A DNA stretch of 64,000 bases from Vibrio sp. 10N.286.49.B3 (GTDB lineage Bacteria; Pseudomonadota; Gammaproteobacteria; Enterobacterales; Vibrionaceae). The notes beneath the pieces were generated by a model that did not search any database, was not told where the DNA came from, and saw only the letters and a program-made list of their open reading frames with translations. Shown here in pieces: positions 27,164 to 36,630 of this stretch (positions within the stretch are counted from its first letter, which is position 1; each line of letters starts with the position of its first letter). The stretch lies in contig NZ_MCUV01000001.1 of the NCBI RefSeq assembly GCF_002873395.1, forward strand, positions 310,001 through 374,000, in the 5' to 3' direction. The position numbers and the translations under genes were made by a program.

Positions 27164-28263
27164 AAGCCGGCCTCCGAATCGATCACTGATACTTGCATTT
27201 TGTCCCTAAGCCTTGTTATTCCTGCAATCACTACGGTGTCTGAACTGCTTAACCCACCAATAATATGTATGTTTGATTTGGTCGCCTGACCAACCTGAAC
27301 CTGTCTTTGGCTGACGGTATTGTCGCCATTAAGTACCCAAACAAACATATTGTCTCGATTTAGTGCCTGCCCATCTGGATTAAAAATGGCTTCAATTGGT
27401 ACTAAAATACTTTCCGCCAAATTCAAGCCAATATCGCCCCCTTTTGCCGTTACCTCTACGGGCATACCATCGAGTAAATATTCATTTTCTGGCATGGGTA
27501 TCGTCAAAGTGACAGTAAATGTCCCGGTGGCAGGATCAGGCTCAGTGGTGAATTCCTTCACTGTTGCAGGATATTCATTGCCACTTGGCACACGGACAAC
27601 GGCAGTTAAATGACTTTCATCAAGATCGGGCTCTTGGCTCGTGTGCAGCCTATCGGGCAGCTGAATAAAAATATCGACAAAGTCGACACTATGTATATTA
27701 AGAATTTGTTGTCCGACTTGGATATTTTCATATTGCTCAGCATTAATCCGCGAAATGATGCCGTCAACTGGTGCAATAAGCTTGGTAAATGAGAGATGCA
27801 GTTTCGCCAGATCTAACTCTGACAGTGCTATTTGTCTTTGCGCTGCAAGTTCATCAAATTGTGATTTTGCTAATAACCCTTTTTTTACCAGTGGTTGAGA
27901 GCGTCGATACTGACTATCAGCAACGGTATATTTGGCTCTGGCATTATCCACATCTAATTTAAAGTCCGTTGGGTCTAAAATAGCAATCACATCGCCTTTT
28001 TTAACACTATCCCCCTCTTTGATCGGAATTTGACTCACTTCACCTGCCACGCGAAAGCTTAACCGAGAGCGATCGGATGCATTAGCAATTGCAGGGAAAT
28101 ACAAGCTATCTCGACGTTCAGCACTGCCCAGTTGCATCACTTTCACTAACGGTTTTGACAGCGCTTCTGGCTGAACTTTTTCTGCATTACATCCTGTTAA
28201 TAAGAGTGCACTAGCTGTCAGTAGTAAACTCAACTTGCATAGGCTTTTAGCTTGCTTGTGCAT
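27160..28263 (-). CDS. vexJ: RND periplasmic adaptor lipoprotein (VexJ-like)
   Basis: A 367-residue membrane-fusion protein. The lipobox is LLLTGC, residues about 19-24. The split lipoyl domain is visible as 'IKEGDSVKKGDVIAILDPTDF' and 'KLIAPVDGIISRINAEQYE', with an alpha-hairpin between. A beta-barrel follows ('EFTTEPDPATGTFTVTLTIP'). The ATG at 28263 directly follows the upstream adaptor's stop (TAATATG) behind GAGGG and starts a good lipoprotein signal. An earlier start at 28320 lies inside the upstream gene. It should link the pump to an outer-membrane channel such as TolC; no channel gene is in the window. Confidence 0.86.
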   Translation of the reverse strand: MHKQAKSLCKLSLLLTASALLLTGCNAEKVQPEALSKPLVKVMQLGSAERRDSLYFPAIANASDRSRLSFRVAGEVSQIPIKEGDSVKKGDVIAILDPTDFKLDVDNARAKYTVADSQYRRSQPLVKKGLLAKSQFDELAAQRQIALSELDLAKLHLSFTKLIAPVDGIISRINAEQYENIQVGQQILNIHSVDFVDIFIQLPDRLHTSQEPDLDESHLTAVVRVPSGNEYPATVKEFTTEPDPATGTFTVTLTIPMPENEYLLDGMPVEVTAKGGDIGLNLAESILVPIEAIFNPDGQALNRDNMFVWVLNGDNTVSQRQVQVGQATKSNIHIIGGLSSSDTVVIAGITRLRDKMQVSVIDSEAGL

Positions 28264-28264
28264 A

Positions 28265-29299
28265 TTACAGCCCTCTTTCCTTAATCCACTCTCTAACACG
28301 AATACCACTGGTAATATCACTTACACCAGAAATAACAATCCGATCGCCATCTTCTAATCCGCTGATTACATGCCGTTTTTCATCCAGATTTACTGGTACT
28401 TTGGAAACAATGCCATCATCGGCAACACGCCATACACAAGTCTCGCCATCTTGTTCAAACAGTGCACTTAACGGTACTTCGGTGGCTTTTCCTTTCGCTG
28501 CCGTTGCGGTAATTGTTCCTGCCATACCGGGTAAAATGCCAATCCCTTGCGGACGAGCCATAACCATTGTCACTTTATAAGCGCCAGTTGATGGGTCAGC
28601 TTCAGTATCGATTTCTTGAAACTCAAGCGGAAAGGAGGTTTCTGGTAGAGCATCAAACTGCATCGTACTTGTTGCTCGAGCCCGGCTTGAATAACGAGTT
28701 AATAGATGCTCTGGTAGCTGAAAAATAACTTTAAGAATTTGATTGGACTGAATATTCATCACAGCTTCATTGGCTGGTAAATACTCAAAGACTTCAGCAG
28801 GAACTAAAGAGATAGTGCCATCATAAGGCGCGGTTAATTTGGTATAGCGTAAATTAGCTTCCGCTTGATCGAGAAAAGAGCGTGCAGACTTATAATCGGC
28901 TTGGGCTTGATCAAAATCTTGCTCGGAAACCACTTGGCTTTTACGCAATTTTTTCATACGTAAATACTGCACTTCAGCCAAACGAAACTGTGCTGATGCT
29001 TGCTTTTTTAACACTGAATATTCATCCGGGTTTAACGTTGCCAGCACTTCACCTTTGCTCACTTGCTGCCCCGCTTGCACAAGGATATTATCTAACTGAC
29101 CAGGAACACGAAATGCTAGCACAGCACGATCACCCGCCTCAGTCGTTGCAGGAAAGTCTCGCTGATATTGATTATTGCCGACAGAGACCATAAAAAGCTT
29201 TGCTGGTCGGGAGCTTGGTTCAGGCACTGGAGGGAGGTCTTTACCACAACCTGAAATACCAAGCAGCACACTAAACAGAAGGATTGAAACTCTGCGCAT
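28265..29299 (-). CDS. vexI: RND periplasmic adaptor lipoprotein (VexI-like)
   Basis: A 344-residue membrane-fusion protein and the first gene of the efflux operon. The lipobox is LLGISGC (residues 12-18). Lipoyl halves are 'VQAGQQVSKGEVLATLNPDEY' and 'YTKLTAPYDGTISLVPAEVFE', and the barrel carries 'EIDTEADPSTGAYKVTMVM'. It is clearly homologous to the next gene but well diverged, so the pair is an old duplication; they probably form a mixed adaptor ring. Its own promoter must lie in the 145 bases before it, where the psp operon ends. Confidence 0.85.
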   Translation of the reverse strand: MRRVSILLFSVLLGISGCGKDLPPVPEPSSRPAKLFMVSVGNNQYQRDFPATTEAGDRAVLAFRVPGQLDNILVQAGQQVSKGEVLATLNPDEYSVLKKQASAQFRLAEVQYLRMKKLRKSQVVSEQDFDQAQADYKSARSFLDQAEANLRYTKLTAPYDGTISLVPAEVFEYLPANEAVMNIQSNQILKVIFQLPEHLLTRYSSRARATSTMQFDALPETSFPLEFQEIDTEADPSTGAYKVTMVMARPQGIGILPGMAGTITATAAKGKATEVPLSALFEQDGETCVWRVADDGIVSKVPVNLDEKRHVISGLEDGDRIVISGVSDITSGIRVREWIKERGL

Positions 29300-29394
29300 A
29301 TTATCGTCCGTAATTTATATTAATCTCTATTAACATAGATGACGAAAATTAAACCTGCCAATATTTAGTATTGATAATAATATGAATTGCAAAG

Positions 29395-29428
29395 AAAAAG
29401 GGTAGCAACGATCTGTCACTCCCCTTTT
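29395..29428 (-). terminator. Probable terminator of the psp operon
   Basis: A 7-bp stem (29396-29402 with 29422-29428, AAAAGGG) has a 19-base loop. On the minus strand the stem itself ends in T and is followed by TTCTTT. It lies 17 bases past the pspC stop. The long loop makes it a moderate candidate. Confidence 0.5.
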
Positions 29429-29444
29429 GAAATATATTCTGTCG

Positions 29445-29831
29445 TTATAAGTTTCTAAACTCGCGGTTAACTTTAAAAGCATCTGAAGTCACGTACGCTT
29501 CCATATCCCTAATTTTCGACTCTAGTTGATGGAAATCGTCATCTAAAATCATTAATAGCTGTTGCGCATTTTGCCCTTTTTTCCATGGCTTATCTTTTAA
29601 CTCATGGTCCTGTTTCGCTTTTAAGCTCTCTGCATAATCGCGCGGCTGTTTTTCAATCATAAAGCTCATAGCAACATAAGCTAATATAGGCAGAAAAAAA
29701 CCACTAAGCAGGACTGCGGCTATAAATAAGATACGGACTAGCCACACTTCCCATGCCAGGTAGTTAGCAATTCCGGCACAAACCCCCGACAGTTTGCCAT
29801 TTTGCGTATCTCGATAAAGCTCTCTACTCAT
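29445..29831 (-). CDS. pspC: Phage-shock protein C
   Basis: A 128-residue inner-membrane protein. The N-terminal PspC domain (RELYRDTQNGKLSGVCAGIANYL) is followed by a membrane segment at about 28-60 and an acidic, partly helical cytoplasmic tail. With PspB it senses membrane stress such as mislocated secretins and releases PspF from PspA. The ATG at 29831 is chosen: GGAGA precedes it by about seven bases, and it overlaps pspB by 8 bases. A start 11 codons further upstream has no family match. Confidence 0.9.
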   Translation of the reverse strand: MSRELYRDTQNGKLSGVCAGIANYLAWEVWLVRILFIAAVLLSGFFLPILAYVAMSFMIEKQPRDYAESLKAKQDHELKDKPWKKGQNAQQLLMILDDDFHQLESKIRDMEAYVTSDAFKVNREFRNL

Positions 29832-30054
29832 AATTGCGTCTCCAATTGGGCGCCTCTGCATCAAGTATTCTTTCTAACGTTTGCACGCGATATTGGATCT
29901 TCTCTGCTTTTTGAGACAGATCTTGTAGCTTTTGAAAATCTTCACTTGATAACGTATTCACCGAATTTTTCTTACTGCGGTAGTGTAAAAATAACCACAA
30001 TGGCGCAACAAAGATTAAAAATACAATCACGGGTACGGTAATAATCCAAGACAT
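29824..30054 (-). CDS. pspB: Phage-shock protein B
   Basis: A 76-residue protein with an N-terminal membrane helix (TVPVIVFLIFVAPLWLFLHY) and a cytoplasmic leucine-zipper-like helix (KLQDLSQKAEKIQYRVQTLE). It closely matches PspB, the partner of PspC in sensing envelope stress. It is preceded by AGGAG and lies between pspA (42-base gap) and pspC (8-base overlap). Confidence 0.93.
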   Translation of the reverse strand: MSWIITVPVIVFLIFVAPLWLFLHYRSKKNSVNTLSSEDFQKLQDLSQKAEKIQYRVQTLERILDAEAPNWRRNYE

Positions 30055-30096
30055 AGTTACTCCTGTATCTTGTTAAGGCTAAATAGTGGCTTTCAG

Positions 30097-30774
30097 CTAT
30101 GAACTGGTTTTGTTTTGCTCAACTTGCTGCTTTAATTTTTCAAGTTCTTTCTCAATATCATCTTGTGCTTTCAACTCAGCAAACTCTTGATCTAACGATT
30201 TATTTTGACCAGCTTGCGCATAAGTATCGGCTTCGGCTTCTAATTCATCCACCTTACGTGAATATTGTTCGAATTTTGCCATGGCTTCATTAGTACGCCC
30301 TGAGTGCATCTGTTTTTGTACGTCACGACGATTGAATGCCGTTTGACTACGAATGGTTAATGCTTGTTGCTTGGCGCGAGTTTCGGCGATTTTGCTTTCT
30401 AATTTAGCAATTTCACCCGCCAGTTTATCAATCGTCTCTTCGACTAACTCTTGCTCTTGATGCAACCCTTTCAACAAGTCCTCAACTTTCTGCTTTTCAA
30501 TCAGTGCCGAGCGAGCAAGATCTTCTCTTTGCTTGACCAGCGCTAATGTTGCTTTTTGTTGCCAGTCAGAAACCAAATCTGTCATTGATTTTATTTTACG
30601 TGCTAACTCTTTTTTATCGGCTAGTGAACGCGCTGAGTTAGTGCGCACTTCTACTAATGTATCTTCCATTTCTTGAATAATAAGACGGATCATTTTTTCC
30701 GGTTCCTCTGCTTTATCGAGCAGTGAACTGATGTTCGAATTAATGATGTCTGCAAAACGCGAGAAAATACCCAT
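30097..30774 (-). CDS. pspA: Phage-shock protein A
   Basis: A 225-residue peripheral membrane protein of the PspA/ESCRT-III superfamily. It has an amphipathic N-terminus (MGIFSRFADIINSNISSLLD) and then coiled coil almost to the end. It binds and inhibits PspF in unstressed cells and protects damaged inner membrane. The ATG at 30774 has AAGGAAG six bases ahead and matches the E. coli start. An ATG at 30876 lies upstream of the sigma-54 promoter and can be ruled out. Confidence 0.95.
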   Translation of the reverse strand: MGIFSRFADIINSNISSLLDKAEEPEKMIRLIIQEMEDTLVEVRTNSARSLADKKELARKIKSMTDLVSDWQQKATLALVKQREDLARSALIEKQKVEDLLKGLHQEQELVEETIDKLAGEIAKLESKIAETRAKQQALTIRSQTAFNRRDVQKQMHSGRTNEAMAKFEQYSRKVDELEAEADTYAQAGQNKSLDQEFAELKAQDDIEKELEKLKQQVEQNKTSS

Positions 30775-30837
30775 AATATTCTTCCTTACAATGTAATGAA
30801 TAAATGTTGTCGATGTCGACATTTCGCTTAAATATAA

Positions 30838-30854
30838 AACAATATCTGTGCCAA
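30838..30854 (-). promoter_or_regulatory. Sigma-54 promoter of pspABC
   Basis: On the minus strand the sequence TTGGCAC-AGATA-TTGTT gives the -24 GG and a -12 element with the spacing required for RpoN. The TTGT at -12 is the same departure from TTGC that I recall for the E. coli pspA promoter. Transcription would start near 30826, about 50 bases before the pspA ATG. The region from 30855 to 31011 is where PspF should bind. Confidence 0.85.
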
Positions 30855-31011
30855 TTTTTTCATCTATACTTTTCAATAAGTTAATCTAAGGTTAATAATT
30901 AGACTAAAATGACATTGATAAAATTAACCTACTATTGGTAAATTTAACGCATTATTCTCAGCTACCTTATGAGGATAACACCTATCAGCAACGCTATTTT
31001 TAGGTACGCTT

Positions 31012-32010
31012 ATGCCACAAACATTGATTGGTGAATCTGCTCTATTTCACGCGGTACTCGATAAGGTTGCTAAACTTGCTCCTATCGAACGCCCAGTGTT
31101 GATCATGGGAGAGCGCGGTACGGGTAAAGAGCTCATCGCCCAGCGTCTGCACTACCTTTCTAAACGGTGGGATAAAGCGCTTATTTCTCTTAACTGCTCG
31201 ACTCTGAGCGAAGGTTTGATTGATTCGGAATTGTTTGGTCATGAATCTGGCGCATTTACTGGAGCAAAAGGTCGTCATCAAGGACGTTTTGAGCGCGCTG
31301 AACATGGCACACTTTTTTTAGACGAATTAGCCACAGCTCCCCTCGCGGTACAAGAGAAATTACTGCGCGTTATAGAGTATGGTCATTATGAGCGTGTTGG
31401 AGGACAGCAGAAACTCAGTGCTGATGTTCGCGTGATTTGTGCAACCAACGCAGACCTTCCTTTGCTTGCTTCACAAGGTAAGTTTCGTCCGGATTTATTA
31501 GACCGATTAGCCTTTGATGTCATTCATTTACCACCATTGCGCTACCGTCCAGATGATGTGCTTCTATTAGCTCAACACTTTGCGATTAAAATGTGCCGTG
31601 AACTCAATGTGCCATTTTTTGTTGGTTTTGATCCCAAAGCGCAAAAGCAACTTATCGAACACGCTTGGCCAGGTAATGTGCGTGAGCTAAAAAATGTCGT
31701 CGAGCGTGCTATTTATCAACACGGCATGGCAACACAACTCATCCATTCCGTTAGCCTTAACCCTTTTGATAACCAATGGTCGGCATCTATTAATTCCGAT
31801 TCGCATCAGGCTATAGATATTGCAACTTCTCCTGAAAACGCTTTTACTTTCCCGCTTGATTATAAAACTTGGCATGAAGAGCAAGATCAAACTCTACTAC
31901 GCCAAGCGTTAAAAGTGGCTAAGTATAATCAACGTGAAGCAGCGGACATGCTTGGTTTGAGCTACCATCAGTTAAGAGGAATGGTTCGAAAGTATCAGTT
32001 AATCAAATGA
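31012..32010 (+). CDS. pspF: PspF, sigma-54 activator of the psp operon
   Basis: A 332-residue enhancer-binding protein made only of an AAA+ domain and a C-terminal HTH of the Fis type. Walker A is GERGTGKE at 33-40, the sigma-54 contact loop GAFTGA at 80-85, and Walker B GTLFLDEL at 99-106. The end (NQREAADMLGLSYHQLRGMVRKY) is the DNA-binding helix-turn-helix. There is no receiver domain, as expected of PspF, which is controlled by PspA. It is transcribed divergently from pspA. Confidence 0.95.
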   Translation: MPQTLIGESALFHAVLDKVAKLAPIERPVLIMGERGTGKELIAQRLHYLSKRWDKALISLNCSTLSEGLIDSELFGHESGAFTGAKGRHQGRFERAEHGTLFLDELATAPLAVQEKLLRVIEYGHYERVGGQQKLSADVRVICATNADLPLLASQGKFRPDLLDRLAFDVIHLPPLRYRPDDVLLLAQHFAIKMCRELNVPFFVGFDPKAQKQLIEHAWPGNVRELKNVVERAIYQHGMATQLIHSVSLNPFDNQWSASINSDSHQAIDIATSPENAFTFPLDYKTWHEEQDQTLLRQALKVAKYNQREAADMLGLSYHQLRGMVRKYQLIK

Positions 32011-32097
32011 ATTAGCGTCTTTCTGTATTTTTCTCGCTATAGTTTTTTGTGCCTATCTGTAAATAATGTTAAATTAATCAGATCCTGAGGGCTAATA

Positions 32098-33756
32098 ATG
32101 GTGATTATACCCCTCGTTTCTCAGCTTGTTTCTTGTATGAAAATATTATTAAAATTAACGTTAACTCTCTGTTGTTTTAGCCTTTTAGCTGGCTGTAATG
32201 ATGAACTCGATCATAGTGAAATTCGTCAGCATGGGTTTATCGTTTGCGGTCACAGCACCCCTAGTTCATTTAATCCGCAATTGGTGGATAGTGGCGTGAC
32301 ATCGGAAGCTTTAAGTACGCAAATTTTCAACTCGTTAACGCACCTAAATCCGGTGACTCATCAACCAATACCTAGCCTAGCGAAAGACTGGCAAGTAAAC
32401 GATGCTGGTACAGAATATACTTTCACCTTACACACTGATGTTTGGTTTCAATCCACACAATGGTTTACACCGACACGTCCACTAAATGCTGAGGATGTCG
32501 TTTTCAGTTTTAAACGTATTATTGATCACACTCACCCCTTCCATTACATCAATAATGCCCGTTACCCTTGGTTCTCTGGAATTGGTTTTCAAAATCTACT
32601 CGTTGATGTGCAAGCGATTGATACAAAAACGGTTAAGTTTATATTGAATCGCCCAAACAATACTTTTCTCTCCAATATTTCCACCAGCCATGCCGTGATT
32701 CACTCGGCTGAATATGCAAAAGTATTGATTGCTAAAAATGAAAAACACCTACTTGATTCTAAGCCAATAGGTACTGGTCCTTTTTACCTTGATGAGTACC
32801 AAGCCAATGACTTTATTCGCTTACGCCGCCACGACAATTACTGGCATGGCGCGGCTAAGGTAGACCAGGTTGTTTTTGATATTTCGCACCGAGGTACGGG
32901 CACCCTAGCAAAATTATTGCGCCATGAGTGTGATGTTTTGCATGCACCCATTTCAAGTCAGCTGCCTATCATTCAACAGCAAACCGAACATTTGGAAATT
33001 ACTGAAAAGCCAACCATGAATGTGGCGTTTATTGCCTTAAACACTATGCGTCCAGCCCTTAATGACCCAAGAGTACGCAAGGCACTAAGTTTAGCCATCA
33101 ATCGTCAGAGCATCTTAGATTCTGTCTATTATGGTACAGGAACGAAAGCCTTCACTCTGCTGCCACCTTCTTCTTGGGCTTATCAAAAAGATACTTCTCA
33201 AATCCGCTATGATCGTAATTATGCATTAGCACTGCTCAAAGAAGCGGGTTATGAGTCAGGATTAGCGCTAACCATGTCAGTGCCTCTTGAACCACGTATT
33301 TATGACCCTAGCCCAAAGAAAACCGCAGAGCTAATTCAGTCCAATTTAGCCAACATCGGTGTTGAAATCACGCTATTAACCGATGAACGTTATAGCCGCT
33401 CAGATTCCGCACAAATGATCCATGCCGATCTCTCTCTCACCGGTTGGATTGGTGATACTGGCGATCCGGATAATTTCTTCCGTCCGCTACTTTCCTGTCA
33501 TTCTGATCAAGCTGGAATCAATGTCTCCATGTGGTGTAATTCTGATTTCGACTCTTTACTTGACCTTGCTTTAGAGGCAGATCATGGGCGCTATCGATTA
33601 AATTTATACCATCAAGTGCAAAATATTCTCAACGAAGAGCTTCCTGTGATCCCACTCACCCATGGTGTGCAGCTTCAAGTACATACCAAAACATTGACGG
33701 GATTCAAAACAAGCCCATTTCATACTCAGTCATTTGATTTAGTGGAGAGGAAGTAA
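32098..33756 (+). CDS. sapA: SapA, peptide ABC transporter substrate-binding lipoprotein
   Basis: A 552-residue solute-binding protein of the oligopeptide type (SBP_bac_5), with 'FNSLTHLNPVTHQPIPSLAK' near the start and 'LRRHDNYWHG' further on. In related bacteria SapA binds antimicrobial peptides or haem for the Sap transporter. The ATG at 32098 has GAGGG at the right distance, but the recognisable lipoprotein signal starts at the second ATG (32137), with lipobox SLLAGC at residues 28-33 of the long form. Either start would give the same mature lipoprotein. Confidence 0.92.
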   Translation: MVIIPLVSQLVSCMKILLKLTLTLCCFSLLAGCNDELDHSEIRQHGFIVCGHSTPSSFNPQLVDSGVTSEALSTQIFNSLTHLNPVTHQPIPSLAKDWQVNDAGTEYTFTLHTDVWFQSTQWFTPTRPLNAEDVVFSFKRIIDHTHPFHYINNARYPWFSGIGFQNLLVDVQAIDTKTVKFILNRPNNTFLSNISTSHAVIHSAEYAKVLIAKNEKHLLDSKPIGTGPFYLDEYQANDFIRLRRHDNYWHGAAKVDQVVFDISHRGTGTLAKLLRHECDVLHAPISSQLPIIQQQTEHLEITEKPTMNVAFIALNTMRPALNDPRVRKALSLAINRQSILDSVYYGTGTKAFTLLPPSSWAYQKDTSQIRYDRNYALALLKEAGYESGLALTMSVPLEPRIYDPSPKKTAELIQSNLANIGVEITLLTDERYSRSDSAQMIHADLSLTGWIGDTGDPDNFFRPLLSCHSDQAGINVSMWCNSDFDSLLDLALEADHGRYRLNLYHQVQNILNEELPVIPLTHGVQLQVHTKTLTGFKTSPFHTQSFDLVERK

Positions 33757-33759
33757 TTT

Positions 33760-34722
33760 ATGTTTTGGTATACGATTCGACGATTCAACCTCTTTGCTAT
33801 CACTTTGACCATTTTAACCATTATTGGCTTTTCCATTCTAAGATTAGAAGAGACGTCCCCTTGGGCAATACAAGATTTCTGGCAAGGTTGGTTGGTTTAT
33901 CTTGGTGAAATTTCGCAACTTAATTTTGGGGTCAGCCGTAATGGCAATTTGATTTTTGATGAGTTAATACTGGTTTTCCCTGCAACATTAGAGCTGTGTC
34001 TTGTCGCTTTAGTCATTTCGTTATTGATTGGGATTCCACTTGGTACTCTCGCTGGTATGCGTCAAGGAAAGTGGGTAGATGCTGTCATCTCTTTTAGCTC
34101 GATGTCTGGCTACTCTGCACCTATTTTCTGGGTAGCGTTAATGATGATCATGGTGTTTTCATTACAACTTGGCTGGTTCCCGGTATCTGGTCGCTATGAC
34201 TTACTGTATGAAATTCAATATGTCACCGGCTTTGCAACCATCGATGCCTTTCTTGATAAAGGTGCTTATCGTGCACATGCCCTACAAAGTGTTCTACACC
34301 ATTTAATCTTACCGAGCTTAGTGTTAGCCCTGCCACCAACCACACAGGTCACGCGTTTGATGCGCGCCTCTGTTGCAGAGGTGATGAGCAAAAACTACAT
34401 CCGAGCAGCAAGAATTAAAGGCTTAACTAAGTACGAGATTATTACTCAGCACGTGTTGAGAAACGCGATTCCACCGATTGTCTCTAAAATTGGTATTCAA
34501 CTGTCGAGTATGCTGACTTTTGCCATTATTACCGAATCTATTTTTAACTGGCCAGGCATTGGGCGCTGGTTACTTGACGCACTATCTAACCAAGATTATG
34601 TGGCTATTCAAGCCGGCGTTATTGTGGTGGCTACGTTTGTTTTAACTGCGAATATTTTATCCGACCTGCTCGGTGCTATGATCAATCCGCTAGTAAGGAA
34701 AGAGTGGTATGCTAACAAATAA
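33760..34722 (+). CDS. sapB: SapB, peptide ABC transporter permease
   Basis: A 320-residue permease with about six membrane helices and the conserved cytoplasmic loop 'NYIRAARIKGLTKYEIITQHVLRNAI' (EAA motif) that docks with the ATPases. It is of the DppB/OppB type. It lies 3 bases after sapA and overlaps sapC by 14. In E. coli the SapBCDF part is also reported to export putrescine, so the physiological substrate is open. Confidence 0.93.
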   Translation: MFWYTIRRFNLFAITLTILTIIGFSILRLEETSPWAIQDFWQGWLVYLGEISQLNFGVSRNGNLIFDELILVFPATLELCLVALVISLLIGIPLGTLAGMRQGKWVDAVISFSSMSGYSAPIFWVALMMIMVFSLQLGWFPVSGRYDLLYEIQYVTGFATIDAFLDKGAYRAHALQSVLHHLILPSLVLALPPTTQVTRLMRASVAEVMSKNYIRAARIKGLTKYEIITQHVLRNAIPPIVSKIGIQLSSMLTFAIITESIFNWPGIGRWLLDALSNQDYVAIQAGVIVVATFVLTANILSDLLGAMINPLVRKEWYANK

Positions 34723-35596
34723 CATTTATCAAGAAGAGCATATTCCAACTCAGTTTGAACGCTTTTGGTGTAGTTTCCGTTCCAATGGCATGGCGATGCT
34801 GGGTCTGTGGTGTTTTGCGTTTTTAATTTTAATCACACTGTTAGCTTCGTGGATAACCCCGCATGATCCACAAGCGCAATCATCGGTTCTGTTAATGCCA
34901 CCGTCATGGAACCCCGCAGGGACTGTTGTCTACTTTCTTGGCACGGATGACTTAGGTCGAGATATTCTCTCGCGCCTTATTTCCGGTACTCAGTATACTT
35001 TTGCTAACGCGATTTTAATTACAGTGATCGCAGGTGTGATTGGTTGCTTTATTGGTGTATTAGCAGGCATGACGCGCGGTTTGATTTCCAGTACTTTAAA
35101 TCACTTACTCGACACTGTGATGTCCATCCCCTCTCTATTGCTCGCGATTATCTTTGTCGCATTTCTCGGCTTTGGTGAGTTTAATATTTTGCTGGCAATA
35201 GGACTGGCTTTGATTCCTCGTTTTATTCGCGTGGTCTATATTGCCGTGCATGACGAAGTTGAAAAAGATTATATTATGGCTGCTCGCTTAGATGGGGCAA
35301 ATAACTTCTACCTGCTGTGGAGCTCTATCTTACCTAATGTCCTTTCTGCTATTGCCGCTGAAGCGACACTGGCTCTTTCTAGTGCGATTTTAGATATCAC
35401 GGCGTTAGGCTTTTTAGGCTTAGGGGCTCAAGCGCCAAGTTCTGAATGGGGTGCTATGCTAGGCGATTCTGTCGAGCTTATTTTCCTTGCCCCATGGACC
35501 GTTACTTTACCTGGTTTAGCCATTATGTTTAGCGTTATCACGATTAATCTTGTTGGTGAAGGTGTCCGCCAAGCATTAAATGCAGGAACAGAATAA
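34709..35596 (+). CDS. sapC: SapC, peptide ABC transporter permease
   Basis: A 295-residue permease of the DppC/OppC type. There is an N-terminal helix ([22 protein letters not shown]), the '[19 protein letters not shown]' signature, and the EAA loop '[24 protein letters not shown]'. It forms the membrane channel with SapB. Its start overlaps sapB by 14 bases and its stop overlaps the sapD start (TAATG). Confidence 0.93.
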   Translation: MLTNNIYQEEHIPTQFERFWCSFRSNGMAMLGLWCFAFLILITLLASWITPHDPQAQSSVLLMPPSWNPAGTVVYFLGTDDLGRDILSRLISGTQYTFANAILITVIAGVIGCFIGVLAGMTRGLISSTLNHLLDTVMSIPSLLLAIIFVAFLGFGEFNILLAIGLALIPRFIRVVYIAVHDEVEKDYIMAARLDGANNFYLLWSSILPNVLSAIAAEATLALSSAILDITALGFLGLGAQAPSSEWGAMLGDSVELIFLAPWTVTLPGLAIMFSVITINLVGEGVRQALNAGTE

Positions 35597-36630
35597 TGCC
35601 GTTACTTGATATTCGTAATCTAACGATTGAAATTGAGACTCCTCAGGGTCGAGTTAAAGCCGTTGATCGTATGAGTTTGACCTTAAATGAGGGAGAAATT
35701 CGCGGTTTAGTGGGGGAATCAGGATCAGGCAAAAGCTTAGTGGCTAAAGCGATTGTTGGCGTATGTAAAGAAAACTGGAAAGTCAGTGCTGATCGGATGC
35801 GTTTAGGCAGTATTGATCTATTGCAACTCACTCCAAAAGAACGTAGACGAGTCATTTCACGTGATATCGCCATGATATTTCAAGAGCCATCAACCTGTTT
35901 AGACCCTTCCGAACAAGTTGGCAAGCAATTGACCGAATCTATCCCATCGACCTCCTTTACTGGCAAATGGTGGCAGAGATTTAAATGGCGTAAGAAGCAA
36001 GCGATCGTCCTGCTGCATAAAGTCGGTATTAAAGATCATAGCCGGGTGATGGACTGTTACCCTTATGAGTTAACCGATGGTGAATGTCAAAAAATCATGA
36101 TTGCAATGGCCATCGCGACTAAGCCTAAGGTACTGATTGCCGATGAGCCAACCAATGATTTAGACCCAATTACACAGTCACAGATCCTGCGCTTATTGAG
36201 CCGGATGAATCAAATCAACAATACGACGATTGTTTTGGTTGGTCATGATTTAACGACGATTACCCAATGGGCTACCCGCATTACCGTAATGTATTGTGGT
36301 CAATCTGTTGAGTCAGCGGATACGAAAAAAATCCTCACCGCACCTAAACACCCTTATACGGTTGCGCTACTGAAAGCGATGCCTGATTTTAGTGATTGGA
36401 TTCCACACAAACAGAAACTGCAGTCGTTGCCAGGTACCATTCCACCCTTGCAGCATTTACCTATTGGTTGCCGTCTAGGACCTCGCTGCCCCTATGCACA
36501 ACGTCAATGTGTCGAGATACCTCAGGCACAGCGAATTAAAAACCATAAATTTAGCTGCCACTTTCCACTGAATATGGAAAAGAAAGTGACCAATGCAGAT
36601 AAACATAAAAAAGTTGAGAGCAAATCATGA
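35596..36630 (+). CDS. sapD: SapD, peptide ABC transporter ATPase
   Basis: A 344-residue ATPase with Walker A GESGSGKS at 40-47 and Walker B VLIADEP at 179-185. The signature loop is ELTDGECQ (about 158-165) instead of LSGGQ, a change also present in E. coli SapD as I recall it. The C-terminal oligopeptide-type extension has Cys residues ([15 protein letters not shown]) that may hold an iron-sulfur cluster in relatives. E. coli SapD has been linked to potassium uptake through Trk. The stop overlaps sapF (ATGA). Confidence 0.92.
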   Translation: MPLLDIRNLTIEIETPQGRVKAVDRMSLTLNEGEIRGLVGESGSGKSLVAKAIVGVCKENWKVSADRMRLGSIDLLQLTPKERRRVISRDIAMIFQEPSTCLDPSEQVGKQLTESIPSTSFTGKWWQRFKWRKKQAIVLLHKVGIKDHSRVMDCYPYELTDGECQKIMIAMAIATKPKVLIADEPTNDLDPITQSQILRLLSRMNQINNTTIVLVGHDLTTITQWATRITVMYCGQSVESADTKKILTAPKHPYTVALLKAMPDFSDWIPHKQKLQSLPGTIPPLQHLPIGCRLGPRCPYAQRQCVEIPQAQRIKNHKFSCHFPLNMEKKVTNADKHKKVESKS

